Below are positions 8,496-17,758 of a stretch of 55,485 nucleotides of DNA, piece by piece (the stretch's first letter is position 1; each line of letters starts with the position of its first letter). Below the pieces are notes generated by a model. The model ran no database searches and had not been told where the DNA came from. It saw only the letters and a list, made by a program, of their open reading frames with translations. The position numbers and the translations under genes were made by a program. The stretch is from Ezakiella sp. (GTDB lineage Bacteria > Bacillota > Clostridia > Tissierellales > Peptoniphilaceae), in contig JALEOH010000002.1 in assembly GCA_022766605.1 (NCBI GenBank), positions 1 to 55,485 on the forward strand. Direction: 5' to 3'.

Positions 8496-9025
8496 TCTAT
8501 ATTTTAAGGCATGGCGAGACTGACTACAATAAAGAGGGACGTCTTCAAGGTCAACTAGATATAGATTTAAATCAAAATGGAATAATGCAAGCGGAGGCTC
8601 TAAAAAAGAGCCTCTCTTCTTTATCTTTTGATAAAATCTATTCATCGGATCTTATTAGAGCAAAGAGGACAGCCGAGATAATTGCAGGAACAAGGACTAT
8701 TATACTCGATAAGAGATTGCGGGAAATCGATCTTGGAAGTTGGCAAGGAAGGACTTATGATGATTTGCGAGCAAATGATGAGCTATATAATATATTTTAT
8801 TCCAATCCAGATCTTGCAAACAACGGTGACCACGAAGACTATTGTGATGTAATAGCTCGCATGGAGAGTTTTTTTAATAGTATTGATAAAGACGAAGATG
8901 CAGTTGTGGTCAGTCATGGCTTTATAATCTTTCATTATTTTAAAAAATATTTTAGTGATTTTAGGCCGATTGAAAATTGTGAGATAATAAGCTATGATAT
9001 AAAAAATAATATCATCAGTAGATAA
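8492..9025 (+). CDS. Histidine phosphatase / phosphoglycerate-mutase-like protein
   Basis: A small histidine-phosphatase-superfamily enzyme using a phosphohistidine intermediate. The catalytic RHGE motif is at residues 6-9 (ILRHGETDYNKEGRLQG), a second arginine is in SSDLIRAKRT, the LREIDLGSWQG block follows, and the second catalytic His is in VVVSHGFIIF. At 177 residues it is the size of alpha-ribazole phosphatase and broad-specificity phosphatases, shorter than glycolytic PGM. No cobalamin genes are nearby, so a CobC role is not supported. The ATG overlaps the ftsH stop (ATGA). Confidence 0.85.
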   Translation: MIYILRHGETDYNKEGRLQGQLDIDLNQNGIMQAEALKKSLSSLSFDKIYSSDLIRAKRTAEIIAGTRTIILDKRLREIDLGSWQGRTYDDLRANDELYNIFYSNPDLANNGDHEDYCDVIARMESFFNSIDKDEDAVVVSHGFIIFHYFKKYFSDFRPIENCEIISYDIKNNIISR

Positions 9026-9043
9026 AGGTATATAGGAGGATTT

Positions 9044-9418
9044 ATGGAATTAAAGAGCGATAATAATGCAAGTCGTATGGGTCGTGGAATTATAATTATA
9101 TTTATAATTGGATTATTGATATATTCCGCATATATTATGATATTAAAAAAAGCAAATCATGGAGAGGCTGTTTTAAATAGAGCTACTAGTTATGAGCTTA
9201 TTAAAGATGGAGGAGAGATCAACACCTATGACCTTAAAGATGCTAAATTTATAAAATATGTTAAAGAAGCTGAAATTAAAGAGAGTGATATTATCATCAA
9301 ATTATATGAAAATGAAAATACTATAGCGGAGTCGAAGATATATTTTGTAGGAGAAGATCAAGTAATCATATATAATGATGAAAAATATATTTTAAGTGGA
9401 GGGGAATTAATAAAATAA
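9044..9418 (+). CDS. Small single-pass membrane protein of unknown function
   Basis: I do not recognise this 124-residue protein. It has a short polar N-terminus, one clear transmembrane helix (about 15-33, IIIIFIIGLLIYSAYIMIL) followed by lysines, and a soluble C-terminal part of about 85 residues rich in Glu, Ile and Lys. That part looks like a small beta-rich extracytoplasmic or anchored domain. It follows the phosphatase gene by 18 bp with an AGGAGGATTT ribosome-binding site and closes the ftsH unit before a terminator. Confidence 0.7.
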   Translation: MELKSDNNASRMGRGIIIIFIIGLLIYSAYIMILKKANHGEAVLNRATSYELIKDGGEINTYDLKDAKFIKYVKEAEIKESDIIIKLYENENTIAESKIYFVGEDQVIIYNDEKYILSGGELIK

Positions 9419-9435
9419 TAATAGAAAATAAGTAC

Positions 9436-9467
9436 GGTGAACAGCTTTAACTGCTCACTATTTTTTT
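9436..9467 (+). terminator. Rho-independent terminator after 9044-9418
   Basis: GTGAACAG (9437-9444) pairs with CTGCTCAC (9451-9458) with one mismatch, followed by a run of seven T. It overlaps the 3' end of the convergent HD gene. Confidence 0.75.
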
Positions 9468-10027
9468 AAATATTTGCTTGCCTCTTCCATTAGATAATTA
9501 TAGATTTCTATATTAAACTCACGAACGGGCGCTAATCTCTTTTCGAGTTGAGCCTTACTTACATCGAATTCAAGCCAAGTGCCACCATTATTTTTTATAT
9601 TGTTTATGACTGGCTGAAGTCTATCCATTGCATTTGCAAATTTAGCTTCATCACTTTCGCATTGGTCGAATTCCTCCCAGAGAGATCTCATATATTCACC
9701 TCGATCACCCGGAAGCATTGAATATAGTTTATCAGCTGCAGCTCTTTCACGAGCGGCTTTGGTTTCATTGCCCTTAATGTCATAGGCAAATGTATCGCCG
9801 GCATATATCTCTACTAGATCGTGTAATAAAAGCATTTGCACTGTCTTACCAAGATCTGCACTTGGTGCAAGATTGTGAAAGGCTATTGCCATTGTTGCAA
9901 TCGAAAAGGAATGCTCTGCATCATTTTCTCTTCTATCTATATTTATTATTTTGGTGCGTCTTTCAATCGACTTCATCTTCTCAATTTCTACAGTAAAGTC
10001 AAATAGACTTTTAATATCCTCATTCAT
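9458..10027 (-). CDS. HD-domain phosphohydrolase (YfbR/HDDC2-like)
   Basis: Predicted metal-dependent phosphohydrolase of the HD superfamily; the closest characterised type is the 5'-deoxynucleotidase YfbR. Metal ligands are visible as the His of NDAEHSFS (about residue 38), the HD doublet in LLLHDLVEIYAGDT (about 69-70) and a later Asp in FANAMDRLQP. The length of 189 residues fits. It is a lone minus-strand gene between + strand units. A TATAAT-like -10 lies upstream (RC near 10043) without a convincing -35. The exact nucleotide substrate is inference. Confidence 0.85.
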   Translation of the reverse strand: MNEDIKSLFDFTVEIEKMKSIERRTKIINIDRRENDAEHSFSIATMAIAFHNLAPSADLGKTVQMLLLHDLVEIYAGDTFAYDIKGNETKAARERAAADKLYSMLPGDRGEYMRSLWEEFDQCESDEAKFANAMDRLQPVINNIKNNGGTWLEFDVSKAQLEKRLAPVREFNIEIYNYLMEEASKYLKK

Positions 10028-10097
10028 TTAATCACCCCATCTAATTATATCACAAAGTAATCATAAAAAAATATTATGCTAGTTAAAAATTATTTAC

Positions 10098-10126
10098 TTG
10101 TTTTTTTTTAGCATATGTGGTAATAT
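10098..10126 (+). promoter_or_regulatory. Candidate promoter for alr cluster
   Basis: TTGTTT (10098-10103), 17-bp spacer, TAATAT (10121-10126), ending about 20 bp before the alr start. Only a moderate match to consensus. Confidence 0.45.
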
Positions 10127-10147
10127 ATACATGGAAGCGAGGTAAAA

Positions 10148-11308
10148 ATGAATTTTGAAGATATCAGACCTGCATGGTTAGAAATCAACTTGGATAATTT
10201 ATGTCACAATATACATATTATCAAGGAGAAACTAAATTCTAAAAGTGAAATCATGGCCGTTATTAAAGCCAATGCATATAATCACGATGCGGTCTCAATT
10301 GCTAGAAAATTGCAATCGATTGGCGTGCATATGTTTTGTGTATCAATATTAACCGAAGGGCTTGAGCTAAGGCAGTCTGGCATTAATGATTCTATTTTAC
10401 TCCTCAATTATGTTAGAGATTCGGAAATTAAAGAGGCTATCTTAAATGATCTTGAAATGACTGTTTATGATTATAATCAGGCATTACTTATGGATGAAAT
10501 TGCACGTGACTTGAATAAGCGCGCTAAAATTCACATTAAGATCGACACTGGGATGAGCAGACTTGGATTTTTGCCAGGAACTGTTGCATTCCAAAAGATT
10601 TTGGACATATTAAATCTAAAAAATATCGATGCAATGGGAATTTATAGTCACTTTGCGACAGCCGACACGGACGATAAGGGCAATACGAGAAAGCAGTATG
10701 AGATATTTTCTACATTTGTTAATTCTGTTGAACAAGCTAGTGGAAAAAAATTAAAAAAACATATCTCTAATTCTGCAGCAATAATGGATTATCCAGAATA
10801 TGATCTGGACTATGTTAGACCGGGCATAATAATGTATGGATATCCACCGAGTGATGATATGAAACATCACTGGGACTTAAAGCCACTTATGACCTTAAAG
10901 GCTATTGTAAGCAATATCAAAATTCTACCTGAAGGAAGTGGAATCTCATATGAACACAGCTATGTTACCCAAAGAATTACCAAGGTCGCAACAATTCCTC
11001 TAGGATATGCCGATGGTATATCAAGGCTTTTTTCTAATAAAATTCACGTAAGCATTAAAGGAAAGCCGGCTAGATCAATTGGAAATATCTGCATGGATCA
11101 ATTCATGGTCGATGCAACCGATATTGACGACGTAAAGATTGGAGATGAGGTCGTAGTTTTTGGCAATGCAGAAAATGCAATGAGCTTGCCCGAAATGGCG
11201 GATATTATGGGGACGATTCATTATGAGATAATGTGCATGTTATCAAGGCGCATTCCACGAGTTATAATAGAAGATGGCAAAGTTTCCGATATCATAAATT
11301 ATTTATAA
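10148..11308 (+). CDS. alr: Alanine racemase
   Basis: PLP-dependent conversion of L- to D-alanine for peptidoglycan. The PLP lysine is K40 in AVIKANAYNHD; the usual Gly after the Tyr is Asn here, a mild deviation. The catalytic tyrosine lies in GISYEHSY (about 277-283), and the IGNICMDQFMVD block is present. The length of 386 residues is typical. An AGCGAGGTAAAA ribosome-binding site precedes the ATG. It leads a run of same-strand genes and is followed 8 bp later by a MazF-like gene, recalling the alr-ndoAI-ndoA arrangement of bacilli. Confidence 0.95.
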   Translation: MNFEDIRPAWLEINLDNLCHNIHIIKEKLNSKSEIMAVIKANAYNHDAVSIARKLQSIGVHMFCVSILTEGLELRQSGINDSILLLNYVRDSEIKEAILNDLEMTVYDYNQALLMDEIARDLNKRAKIHIKIDTGMSRLGFLPGTVAFQKILDILNLKNIDAMGIYSHFATADTDDKGNTRKQYEIFSTFVNSVEQASGKKLKKHISNSAAIMDYPEYDLDYVRPGIIMYGYPPSDDMKHHWDLKPLMTLKAIVSNIKILPEGSGISYEHSYVTQRITKVATIPLGYADGISRLFSNKIHVSIKGKPARSIGNICMDQFMVDATDIDDVKIGDEVVVFGNAENAMSLPEMADIMGTIHYEIMCMLSRRIPRVIIEDGKVSDIINYL

Positions 11309-11316
11309 GGAAGTGA

Positions 11317-11901
11317 ATGATGGCGGAAAATCTAAACAAATTTATAATTAAAAAAGCTCCTGCAAGAGATGAGCTCGACGATGAAAAGGACTTTATAAAA
11401 GACGGTTCCAAAGATGCAGAGGACGAATTAAATAGTGGCTCTATTGCAATAAGAAAACCAATGACCAAAATCGATGAGGATGAGCATCACAGGCAGAAAA
11501 TTGAGAAGATCGACATGCCCGAGAGGCGTCTTAGCAATAAAGATACGACTCCAATGCTTAGGGGGGATCTTTATTATGCTGACTTGTCGCCGGTTATCGG
11601 TAGCGAGCAAGGTGGTATTAGACCAGTTGTAATCATTCAAAATGACATAGGAAACAAGTTTTCCCCAACCACGATTATAGCTGCTATTACCTCCGTAAAG
11701 AATAAATCCAATATGCCAACTCACGTAAATGTGGGCAAAGAAATCGGTGGCTTACCAAAGGATTCAGTTATTCTCTTGGAGCAAATAAGGACTATCGATA
11801 AAAGGCGCATTCGTGAAAAGATTGGTCATTTTGACGACGATATGATATTAAAAATCAACCAAGCATTAAAGGTAAGTGTTGATTTGGTGGAGGAAAAATA
11901 A
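11317..11901 (+). CDS. MazF/PemK-family endoribonuclease toxin with long acidic N-terminal extension
   Basis: Residues about 80-194 are a MazF/EndoA-type domain: [31 protein letters not shown], then [15 protein letters not shown] and a [16 protein letters not shown] block. Family enzymes cleave mRNA at short motifs and are normally held by a small antitoxin encoded just upstream. Here the gene upstream is alr and no antitoxin frame exists. Instead the protein begins with about 79 charged residues rich in Asp, Glu and Lys, for example [13 protein letters not shown], which look disordered. Start ATG 11317 or 11320 after AAGGAAGTGA; an internal start at Met80 lacks a clear ribosome-binding site. 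The stop overlaps the next ATG. Confidence 0.85.
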   Translation: MMAENLNKFIIKKAPARDELDDEKDFIKDGSKDAEDELNSGSIAIRKPMTKIDEDEHHRQKIEKIDMPERRLSNKDTTPMLRGDLYYADLSPVIGSEQGGIRPVVIIQNDIGNKFSPTTIIAAITSVKNKSNMPTHVNVGKEIGGLPKDSVILLEQIRTIDKRRIREKIGHFDDDMILKINQALKVSVDLVEEK

Positions 11902-12842
11902 TGGACGACAAGCTATATAGATTGCTTGAGACGCCACTTCAATTAAAATCAGTTGAAGAACTTGAAAGGCGTTACGATAATTCGATACATGAATTTAATG
12001 AAGAAGATGATAATTATATTGGGGTTGCAACTGCCAATATAAGACAGTTTAATGACCATGGGAAAGAGCTTAAAGCCGCTCATGTCAGTGATTCATATGT
12101 AATAGAGGATAGAAGACGCGAAGGAATTTTTAGCAATCTATATACTAAACTCGAAGAAGAATTACAGTCGCAAAATGTAGAACTTTTTTACTCATTAAGC
12201 CCAACGCCATATGAACTACTAAATCTCGTCGATCATCAAGACTATGAAATCTTAGGTGAGATCGGCACTTATGCCAAGGTGATGGATTCGGGGAAAGTGG
12301 TCTCGGGCTTTATGGGAAAGCTTGCAGGACTTATTACAAAGGCTAGAAACAGTGGAGAAAAGTCTGTTAGTTATAGTGGAATAGATGTCTTTGAGATGGA
12401 AAGCTATGATGGCGTTGATGAATTATATAATAGTCTTAAATCTGAGCTTGGATTTATGAGTGTAAGAAGTAAAAACTGGCTGGACAATAGAACCAAAGAT
12501 CGCGGTTATTATAATATAGGAGCTAAAAAGGACGATAAGCTCTCTGGCTATATTATTTATAAATATATCGAAAGAGCGGATACGAGATATTTTATAGTAA
12601 TGGATATTTTGTTTGACGACAGAAAAACGCTCGAGGCGATGTATGATGAGTTGATGGCGAGAGCTAAGGAAAAGAATATATCGCTGATTGGAATTTGGGC
12701 AAATTCAAGACTAAATGACTTTATTAGAGATAAGAAATTTATGTATGCACGCTCAACCTTTTCATTAATTGCAAAGGGAGAGGGCTTAACAAAGGATATG
12801 AGTAAGTGGTATATTGAACCAATTGAAGGAGAAGTTTATTGA
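11901..12842 (+). CDS. GNAT-like acetyltransferase, probably two-domain
   Basis: A 313-residue protein I assign to the GNAT superfamily with moderate confidence. In the first half ATANIRQF, then KAAHVSDSYVIEDRRREGIFSNLY, resemble the GNAT beta4-alpha3 region: V.D.YV....RR.GI...LY in place of V.p.yRgkGig..L. The second half (about 170-310) looks like a degenerate repeat of the same fold (YNIGAKKDDKLSGYIIYKYIE, IVMDILFDDRKTLEAMYDELM), as in tandem GNAT proteins. The acceptor is unknown. It begins at the last base of the mazF-like stop and overlaps the next gene by 4 bp, so it is inside the operon. Confidence 0.65.
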   Translation: MDDKLYRLLETPLQLKSVEELERRYDNSIHEFNEEDDNYIGVATANIRQFNDHGKELKAAHVSDSYVIEDRRREGIFSNLYTKLEEELQSQNVELFYSLSPTPYELLNLVDHQDYEILGEIGTYAKVMDSGKVVSGFMGKLAGLITKARNSGEKSVSYSGIDVFEMESYDGVDELYNSLKSELGFMSVRSKNWLDNRTKDRGYYNIGAKKDDKLSGYIIYKYIERADTRYFIVMDILFDDRKTLEAMYDELMARAKEKNISLIGIWANSRLNDFIRDKKFMYARSTFSLIAKGEGLTKDMSKWYIEPIEGEVY

Positions 12843-15061
12843 TGAAGGTTCTTCATTTAATAAGTGGAGGAGATACCGGCGGCGCTAAGACGCATATTAT
12901 GGCACTGCTTGGTGAATTAAAAAATAATATCGACATTAGCCTTGGAGTATTTATCGAAGATGTATTTCTTGAAGAGGCGAGAGAGCTTGGAATAAATACG
13001 GTAGTCTTTGAACAAAAATCTAGGGTTGATTTGAGTGTTTTAAATCTTATAAAAGAATATATAATAGATAACAAAATTGATTTAGTCCATTGCCATGGCG
13101 CAAGGGCTAATTTTATTGCAATGTTTTTGATGTCTAGAGTACAAGTGCCTTTTGTTACGACAGTTCACTCAGATCCAAGGCTTGATTTTAAGGGGAATTT
13201 ATACAAGCAATTGATATTTAAAAACTTGCACACTTTTGCCCTTAAGAGATTTAAAAATTTTATCACTGTGAGTGATAGTTTTAGAAATATGCTTGTGGAG
13301 CGAGGCTTTGGCAAAAAGAATATCGATGTTTTATACAATGGTATAGATCTTAAGAAAAAAGAAAATATGGTCAGTCGTGAAGAATTTTTAGATAGATATA
13401 ATATTCCTAATAATGGACTAAAGATTGGAATAATGGCAAGGCTTGAGGAAGTAAAAGACCATAAGACTTTTCTTAGAGCCGCTGCAGAATTTTTAAAGAC
13501 CAACGATGCAGATTTTCTAATCGGAGGCGGTGGAGCTTTATTAGATGAATTAAGAGAGCTTGCATCTGAGTTAAAAATAGAAGATAAAGTATATTTTTTA
13601 GGTGAAGTAAAAGATCCGCATTCATTTATGAATGCAATCGACATCAATGTATTAAGTTCGCTTTCCGAGAGCTTTCCATATGTGATTTTGGAAGGAGGAA
13701 AGCATCACTTGCCGATGATTGCAACCGAGGTAGGTGGCATACCAAAGTTGATTAAAGATGATATAACAGGATATCTTTTTAAGCCAGGTGACTATAAGAA
13801 CCTCGCTAAGCATTTGCTTAATTTAGCTCATGATGAAAATAAAAGAAAAGAACTCGGGGATAATCTTTATAATGCAATTGAAAAAGATTATAGTTCAGAG
13901 GCGATGGCAATCCGTCAGCTTGAGATATATGAAAGGATATTATATGGCAAGTCAATTGTATTATCGGGTTTCTATGGATTTGACAATCAAGGAGATGATG
14001 CTATACTTGAGGCTATTACGACAGAATTAAGACGACTTGATCCAAGTCTAAGGCTGATGGTGCTTTCTAACAATCCAAATAAAACTAGGGAGATATACAA
14101 TGTAGAGAGTTCTTATAGATTTAATCCATTTAATGTAATAGCTACGATTAAAAGATCTGACATGTTAATCTCTGGCGGCGGATCACTTTTGCAAGATGTA
14201 ACAAGTACTCGTTCACTATGGTATTATCTATTTGTAATTAGATTATCTAAATTTTTTGGAAAAAAGACGGTTATTTATGCAAATGGAGTTGGACCAATTA
14301 ATAAAAAAATAAATCGCAGAAGGACGATGAAAACTCTAAAAGACCTCGATCTTATTACTTTAAGAGATGACGATTCGGGAAAATATCTTGAGGAGATGGG
14401 AATTGGGAGCGATAAGTATTTGGTTAGAAGCGACCCGGTATTCTTGCTTGAGCCAGATATATCATCGGCAACGAATATATTAAATAAGATTGGGATCGGA
14501 GAGGATTTCATCGCAATAAATTTAAGGCCATGGAAAGATGATTCTAAGGTTATTGAGGCCTTTAAAGGAGCTATAAAAAGGCTTTTAGCAAAGGGAGAGA
14601 AGATATTATTGATGCCGATGCACTATCCAACGGATCTAAATATACTTGATAAGATCTATGATGATATCGATAAATCGAGTGTGGATACCAGTGGATTGTT
14701 TATCTACAAAGACGAGATGAGCGTAAGAGAGCTGATGGGGATTTTTTCTTTGTCGAAGCTTGTAATAAGTATGAGACTACATGGATTAATATATTCGGTT
14801 TCCGTTCATACAAAGCCACTTGCAATAAGCTACGACCCCAAGGTGAATGGATTTATGAATGAAATAAAAAGCGATTATTTAATTAATTTAGATGATATAA
14901 GAGCCGATAAACTATATGATATGATTGAAAAGGCGATTGCAGATGATAAATATCTCGACAGATTATTGATAGAAGATGATGATAGAAAGAATCTTGCAAA
15001 ACAAAATGCAATTGAAGTCCTAGATGTGCTTAATGGTGATAATTATGAAAGACAAAGTTGA
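12839..15061 (+). CDS. Fusion: GT4 glycosyltransferase + CsaB polysaccharide pyruvyl transferase
   Basis: A 740-residue two-domain protein. Residues 1 to about 368 are a GT-B retaining glycosyltransferase of family GT4: LHLISGGDTGGAKTHI at the N-terminus, DLVHCHGARANFIA, VTTVHSDPR, a VLYNGIDL block, and ESFPYVILEGGKHHLPMIATEVGGIPKLI with the E-x7-E type donor site. From about 370 to the end is a CsaB-type pyruvyl transferase: VLSGFYGFDNQGDDAIL, LISGGGSLLQDVTSTRSLWYYL, VIYANGVGPI, SMRLHGLIYS. CsaB puts pyruvate ketals on secondary cell-wall polymer so that S-layer-homology proteins bind. There is no frame break between domains. CsaB is usually a separate protein of about 360 residues, so this may couple sugar transfer and pyruvylation on one chain. 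Confidence 0.9.
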   Translation: MMKVLHLISGGDTGGAKTHIMALLGELKNNIDISLGVFIEDVFLEEARELGINTVVFEQKSRVDLSVLNLIKEYIIDNKIDLVHCHGARANFIAMFLMSRVQVPFVTTVHSDPRLDFKGNLYKQLIFKNLHTFALKRFKNFITVSDSFRNMLVERGFGKKNIDVLYNGIDLKKKENMVSREEFLDRYNIPNNGLKIGIMARLEEVKDHKTFLRAAAEFLKTNDADFLIGGGGALLDELRELASELKIEDKVYFLGEVKDPHSFMNAIDINVLSSLSESFPYVILEGGKHHLPMIATEVGGIPKLIKDDITGYLFKPGDYKNLAKHLLNLAHDENKRKELGDNLYNAIEKDYSSEAMAIRQLEIYERILYGKSIVLSGFYGFDNQGDDAILEAITTELRRLDPSLRLMVLSNNPNKTREIYNVESSYRFNPFNVIATIKRSDMLISGGGSLLQDVTSTRSLWYYLFVIRLSKFFGKKTVIYANGVGPINKKINRRRTMKTLKDLDLITLRDDDSGKYLEEMGIGSDKYLVRSDPVFLLEPDISSATNILNKIGIGEDFIAINLRPWKDDSKVIEAFKGAIKRLLAKGEKILLMPMHYPTDLNILDKIYDDIDKSSVDTSGLFIYKDEMSVRELMGIFSLSKLVISMRLHGLIYSVSVHTKPLAISYDPKVNGFMNEIKSDYLINLDDIRADKLYDMIEKAIADDKYLDRLLIEDDDRKNLAKQNAIEVLDVLNGDNYERQS

Positions 15062-15797
15062 AGTACTTGGAGTCAAGTTTGATGATATAGGCGAGACAGG
15101 ATTAATCGACATTTTAAATGAAATAATAAGCGGAGAAGGAAGAGATAATTTTAAGATAATTACACCAAATCCTGAGATAGTATATGCTGCCAATAAAGAC
15201 GAGTCATTATTGGGTATGATTAATAGTGCAGGACTTGTTTTAAAAGATGGAATTGGCATTATTATCGCTCAAAAATTAAAAGGCATAGAAGCTCAGGGAA
15301 GGCTAACTGGATATGATACTCTAACAAAGATTTTAAGTCTTGCAAATAGCAATAATAATTCGATATATATAGTTGGAGCAAAAGAAGAGATAGTCTCAAA
15401 AGCCGTCGATGCAATTAAAGATGAATATCAAAATATTAATATCCTGGGCTATCACAATGGTTATTTTAGTGAAGATAGCAAAGAGGAAGAGAGCATCATC
15501 GACGATATAAAGGCAAGCTCTCCCGATATTGTAGTAGTTGCGATGGGATTTCCCAAACAAGAAAAATTTATGTCTAAATTAAAGAATAATAAACTTTCTA
15601 TCGGCTGTGGAGGAAGCCTTGACGTTCTCTCTGGAGAGATGAAAAGAGCTCCACAATTCATTCAAAAAATTGGAATGGAATGGTTATATAGATTATTTAA
15701 AGAGCCTAGTCGTATTAAAAGACAGGTGGCAATTCCAAAGTTTTTATTCAAAATATTATTTACAAAGAACTCAGTTAGAAAATATAAGGAGGAGTAA
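15045..15797 (+). CDS. WecG/TagA/CpsF-family glycosyltransferase
   Basis: Predicted transferase of N-acetylmannosamine (or a related sugar) onto undecaprenyl-PP-GlcNAc at the cytoplasmic membrane, an early step of wall teichoic acid or secondary wall polymer synthesis. Family blocks are visible: VLGVKFDDI, ITPNPEIVYAANKDESLL with the substrate Thr/Asn/Pro, LVLKDGIGIIIA with the catalytic Asp, VVVAMGFPKQEKFM, and GCGGSLDVLSG. I start at ATG 15045 (MKDKVEVLG) because GGTGA lies 7 bp upstream; an in-frame ATG at 15024 would add seven atypical residues. It overlaps the end of the GT4-CsaB gene, and the two are likely co-translated in one wall-polymer pathway. Confidence 0.9.
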   Translation: MKDKVEVLGVKFDDIGETGLIDILNEIISGEGRDNFKIITPNPEIVYAANKDESLLGMINSAGLVLKDGIGIIIAQKLKGIEAQGRLTGYDTLTKILSLANSNNNSIYIVGAKEEIVSKAVDAIKDEYQNINILGYHNGYFSEDSKEEESIIDDIKASSPDIVVVAMGFPKQEKFMSKLKNNKLSIGCGGSLDVLSGEMKRAPQFIQKIGMEWLYRLFKEPSRIKRQVAIPKFLFKILFTKNSVRKYKEE

Positions 15798-17740
15798 TGG
15801 ACAAGATTGACTCATTAACAATTAATACACTTAGGATGTTATCGGTGGATATGATATCAAAGGCAAACTCAGGACATCCTGGTTTACCACTTGGAGCAAG
15901 CCCGATGCTATATTCATTATTTAAAGATCATTTGAACTTCAATCCCGAAGATCCAAATTGGATAAATCGCGATAGATTTGTTTTATCAGCAGGTCATGGA
16001 TCAGCGCTTATGTATAGCATACTTCATGTATTTGGATATGATCTAACAATGGATGATATCAAAAACTTTAGACAGAATGGATCTAAGACTCCTGGACACC
16101 CAGAATATGGAATTACTGTGGGAGTCGATGCCTCTACAGGTCCTCTTGGTCAAGGATTGGCAATGGCTGTTGGATTAGCACTGGCAGAGGCTCATTTAAG
16201 AGATAGCCTTGACTGTAAATACAATCCAATCGACCATTACACTTATGCTATGGTCGGCGATGGATGCATGATGGAGGGCATTAGCCATGAGGCAGCAAGT
16301 TTTGCAGGAGCTCATAAGCTTGGTCGACTAATCGTGCTATATGACTCCAATAATGTAACCATAGATGGCTCGACCGATATTACTTTTATCGACGATACTT
16401 TAAAGAGATTTGAATCATATGGTTGGCATACTCAAAAAGTAGAGGACGGCATGGATATAGATGCAATCTCGAAGGCCATATCACTTGCAAAAGAAGATGA
16501 TAGACCTTCTGTTATAGAGATAAAAACTATAATCGGATATGGTGCTGGCTCGGTTGAAGGACTTAACAAGAGTCACGGCGCTCCCATTGGCACAGATGAT
16601 TATAATATATTAAAAGAGAGATTGAAATGGAGCTATGATCCTTTCACAGTGCCAACTGAAGTTAAGGAAAATATGGATAAAATACTTGCTAAAAAGAAAT
16701 CCATATATGATGAATATCAAAATAGAATGAAGGAACATCCAAAATGCAAGGCCAAGCTGGATGAGCTATTGAATGAAAACATGAATGTGGATTTATCTAA
16801 TTTATTAAATAAAGAAGAAAAAATCGCAACTCGTGCAGCAAGTGGCAAGGCAATTCAAGAAATTGCAAAGAGCATCAAGAGCATAATTGGTGGTTCAGCT
16901 GATCTTGCTGGATCAAACAACACCGAAATAAAGGGAGAACCTTATATTTCTAAAGATGACTATGCTCCAAGAAATGTTCACTTCGGCATAAGAGAGCTTT
17001 CTATGACTGCAATTGCAAATGGGCTCGCACTTCATGGAGGAGTTCGCCCATATATAGCTACTTTCTTTGTATTTAGTGATTATATGAAGCCAGCTATTAG
17101 ATTGGCAGCACTAATGGATTTGCCTGTAATATATATATTGACTCATGATTCGATTGGAGTTGGGGAAGATGGTCCAACTCATCAACCAATCGAACAATTG
17201 GCAATGCTAAGGACTGTTCCAAATCTATCAGTGATTAGGCCAGCTGACTACAATGAAACTTTATATGCATGGGAAATGGCACTTAATAATAAAAAGCCAA
17301 CGGCTCTTGTGCTAACAAGGCAAGCTCTTCCAACGCTCGATATGGATGCAAGTGGGCTAAAGAAGGGAGCTTATATTGCAAGTCCTGAAAAGCATAGGCT
17401 GGATGCAATTGTCATTGCAACAGGATCAGAAGTTGAAATTGCATTTAATGCACAAAAGACATTAAAAGAGCAAGGTATCGATATAAGGGTGGTAAGTATG
17501 CCGTCGTGGGATCTTTTTGAGGATCAAAGCTATGATTATAGAAATAATATTTTACCAGAGGATGTTCCAACTATTTCAATAGAGGCGCTTTCTACCTTTG
17601 GCTGGGATAAATACACCCGTGGTGGTGAAAAAATAGGAATAGATCACTTTGGTGCAAGCGGAAAGGGTAGTGAATTATTTGACTTCTTTAGAATAAATGA
17701 AGAGTCGATAATAGAAGCTGTAGTTAGAGCTACAAGATAG
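15797..17740 (+). CDS. tkt: Transketolase
   Basis: Thiamine-diphosphate enzyme moving two-carbon units between pentose-phosphate sugars. GHPGLPLGASPM near the start, the TPP/Mg2+ motif MVGDGCMMEGISHEA (around 153-167, GDG...), the catalytic Glu block HFGIRELSMTAIANG (around 395) and HDSIGVGEDGPTHQP with its active-site histidines are all present. The length of 647 is standard. The ATG overlaps the last base of the glycosyltransferase stop after AAGGAGGAGTA, so it is co-transcribed with the wall-polymer genes although its role is central metabolism. Confidence 0.96.
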   Translation: MDKIDSLTINTLRMLSVDMISKANSGHPGLPLGASPMLYSLFKDHLNFNPEDPNWINRDRFVLSAGHGSALMYSILHVFGYDLTMDDIKNFRQNGSKTPGHPEYGITVGVDASTGPLGQGLAMAVGLALAEAHLRDSLDCKYNPIDHYTYAMVGDGCMMEGISHEAASFAGAHKLGRLIVLYDSNNVTIDGSTDITFIDDTLKRFESYGWHTQKVEDGMDIDAISKAISLAKEDDRPSVIEIKTIIGYGAGSVEGLNKSHGAPIGTDDYNILKERLKWSYDPFTVPTEVKENMDKILAKKKSIYDEYQNRMKEHPKCKAKLDELLNENMNVDLSNLLNKEEKIATRAASGKAIQEIAKSIKSIIGGSADLAGSNNTEIKGEPYISKDDYAPRNVHFGIRELSMTAIANGLALHGGVRPYIATFFVFSDYMKPAIRLAALMDLPVIYILTHDSIGVGEDGPTHQPIEQLAMLRTVPNLSVIRPADYNETLYAWEMALNNKKPTALVLTRQALPTLDMDASGLKKGAYIASPEKHRLDAIVIATGSEVEIAFNAQKTLKEQGIDIRVVSMPSWDLFEDQSYDYRNNILPEDVPTISIEALSTFGWDKYTRGGEKIGIDHFGASGKGSELFDFFRINEESIIEAVVRATR

Positions 17741-17758
17741 TAGTATTGAGGAGGAAAT

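Noticed and set aside
8492..9025. Alpha-ribazole phosphatase (CobC) assignment
   Set aside because: Size fits, but no cobalamin genes occur in the window and the histidine phosphatase family is too broad for a specific name.
11317..11556. N-terminal part of the MazF-like gene read as a separate antitoxin gene
   Set aside because: It is in frame and continuous with the toxin, with no stop, no internal ribosome-binding site and no DNA-binding fold visible.
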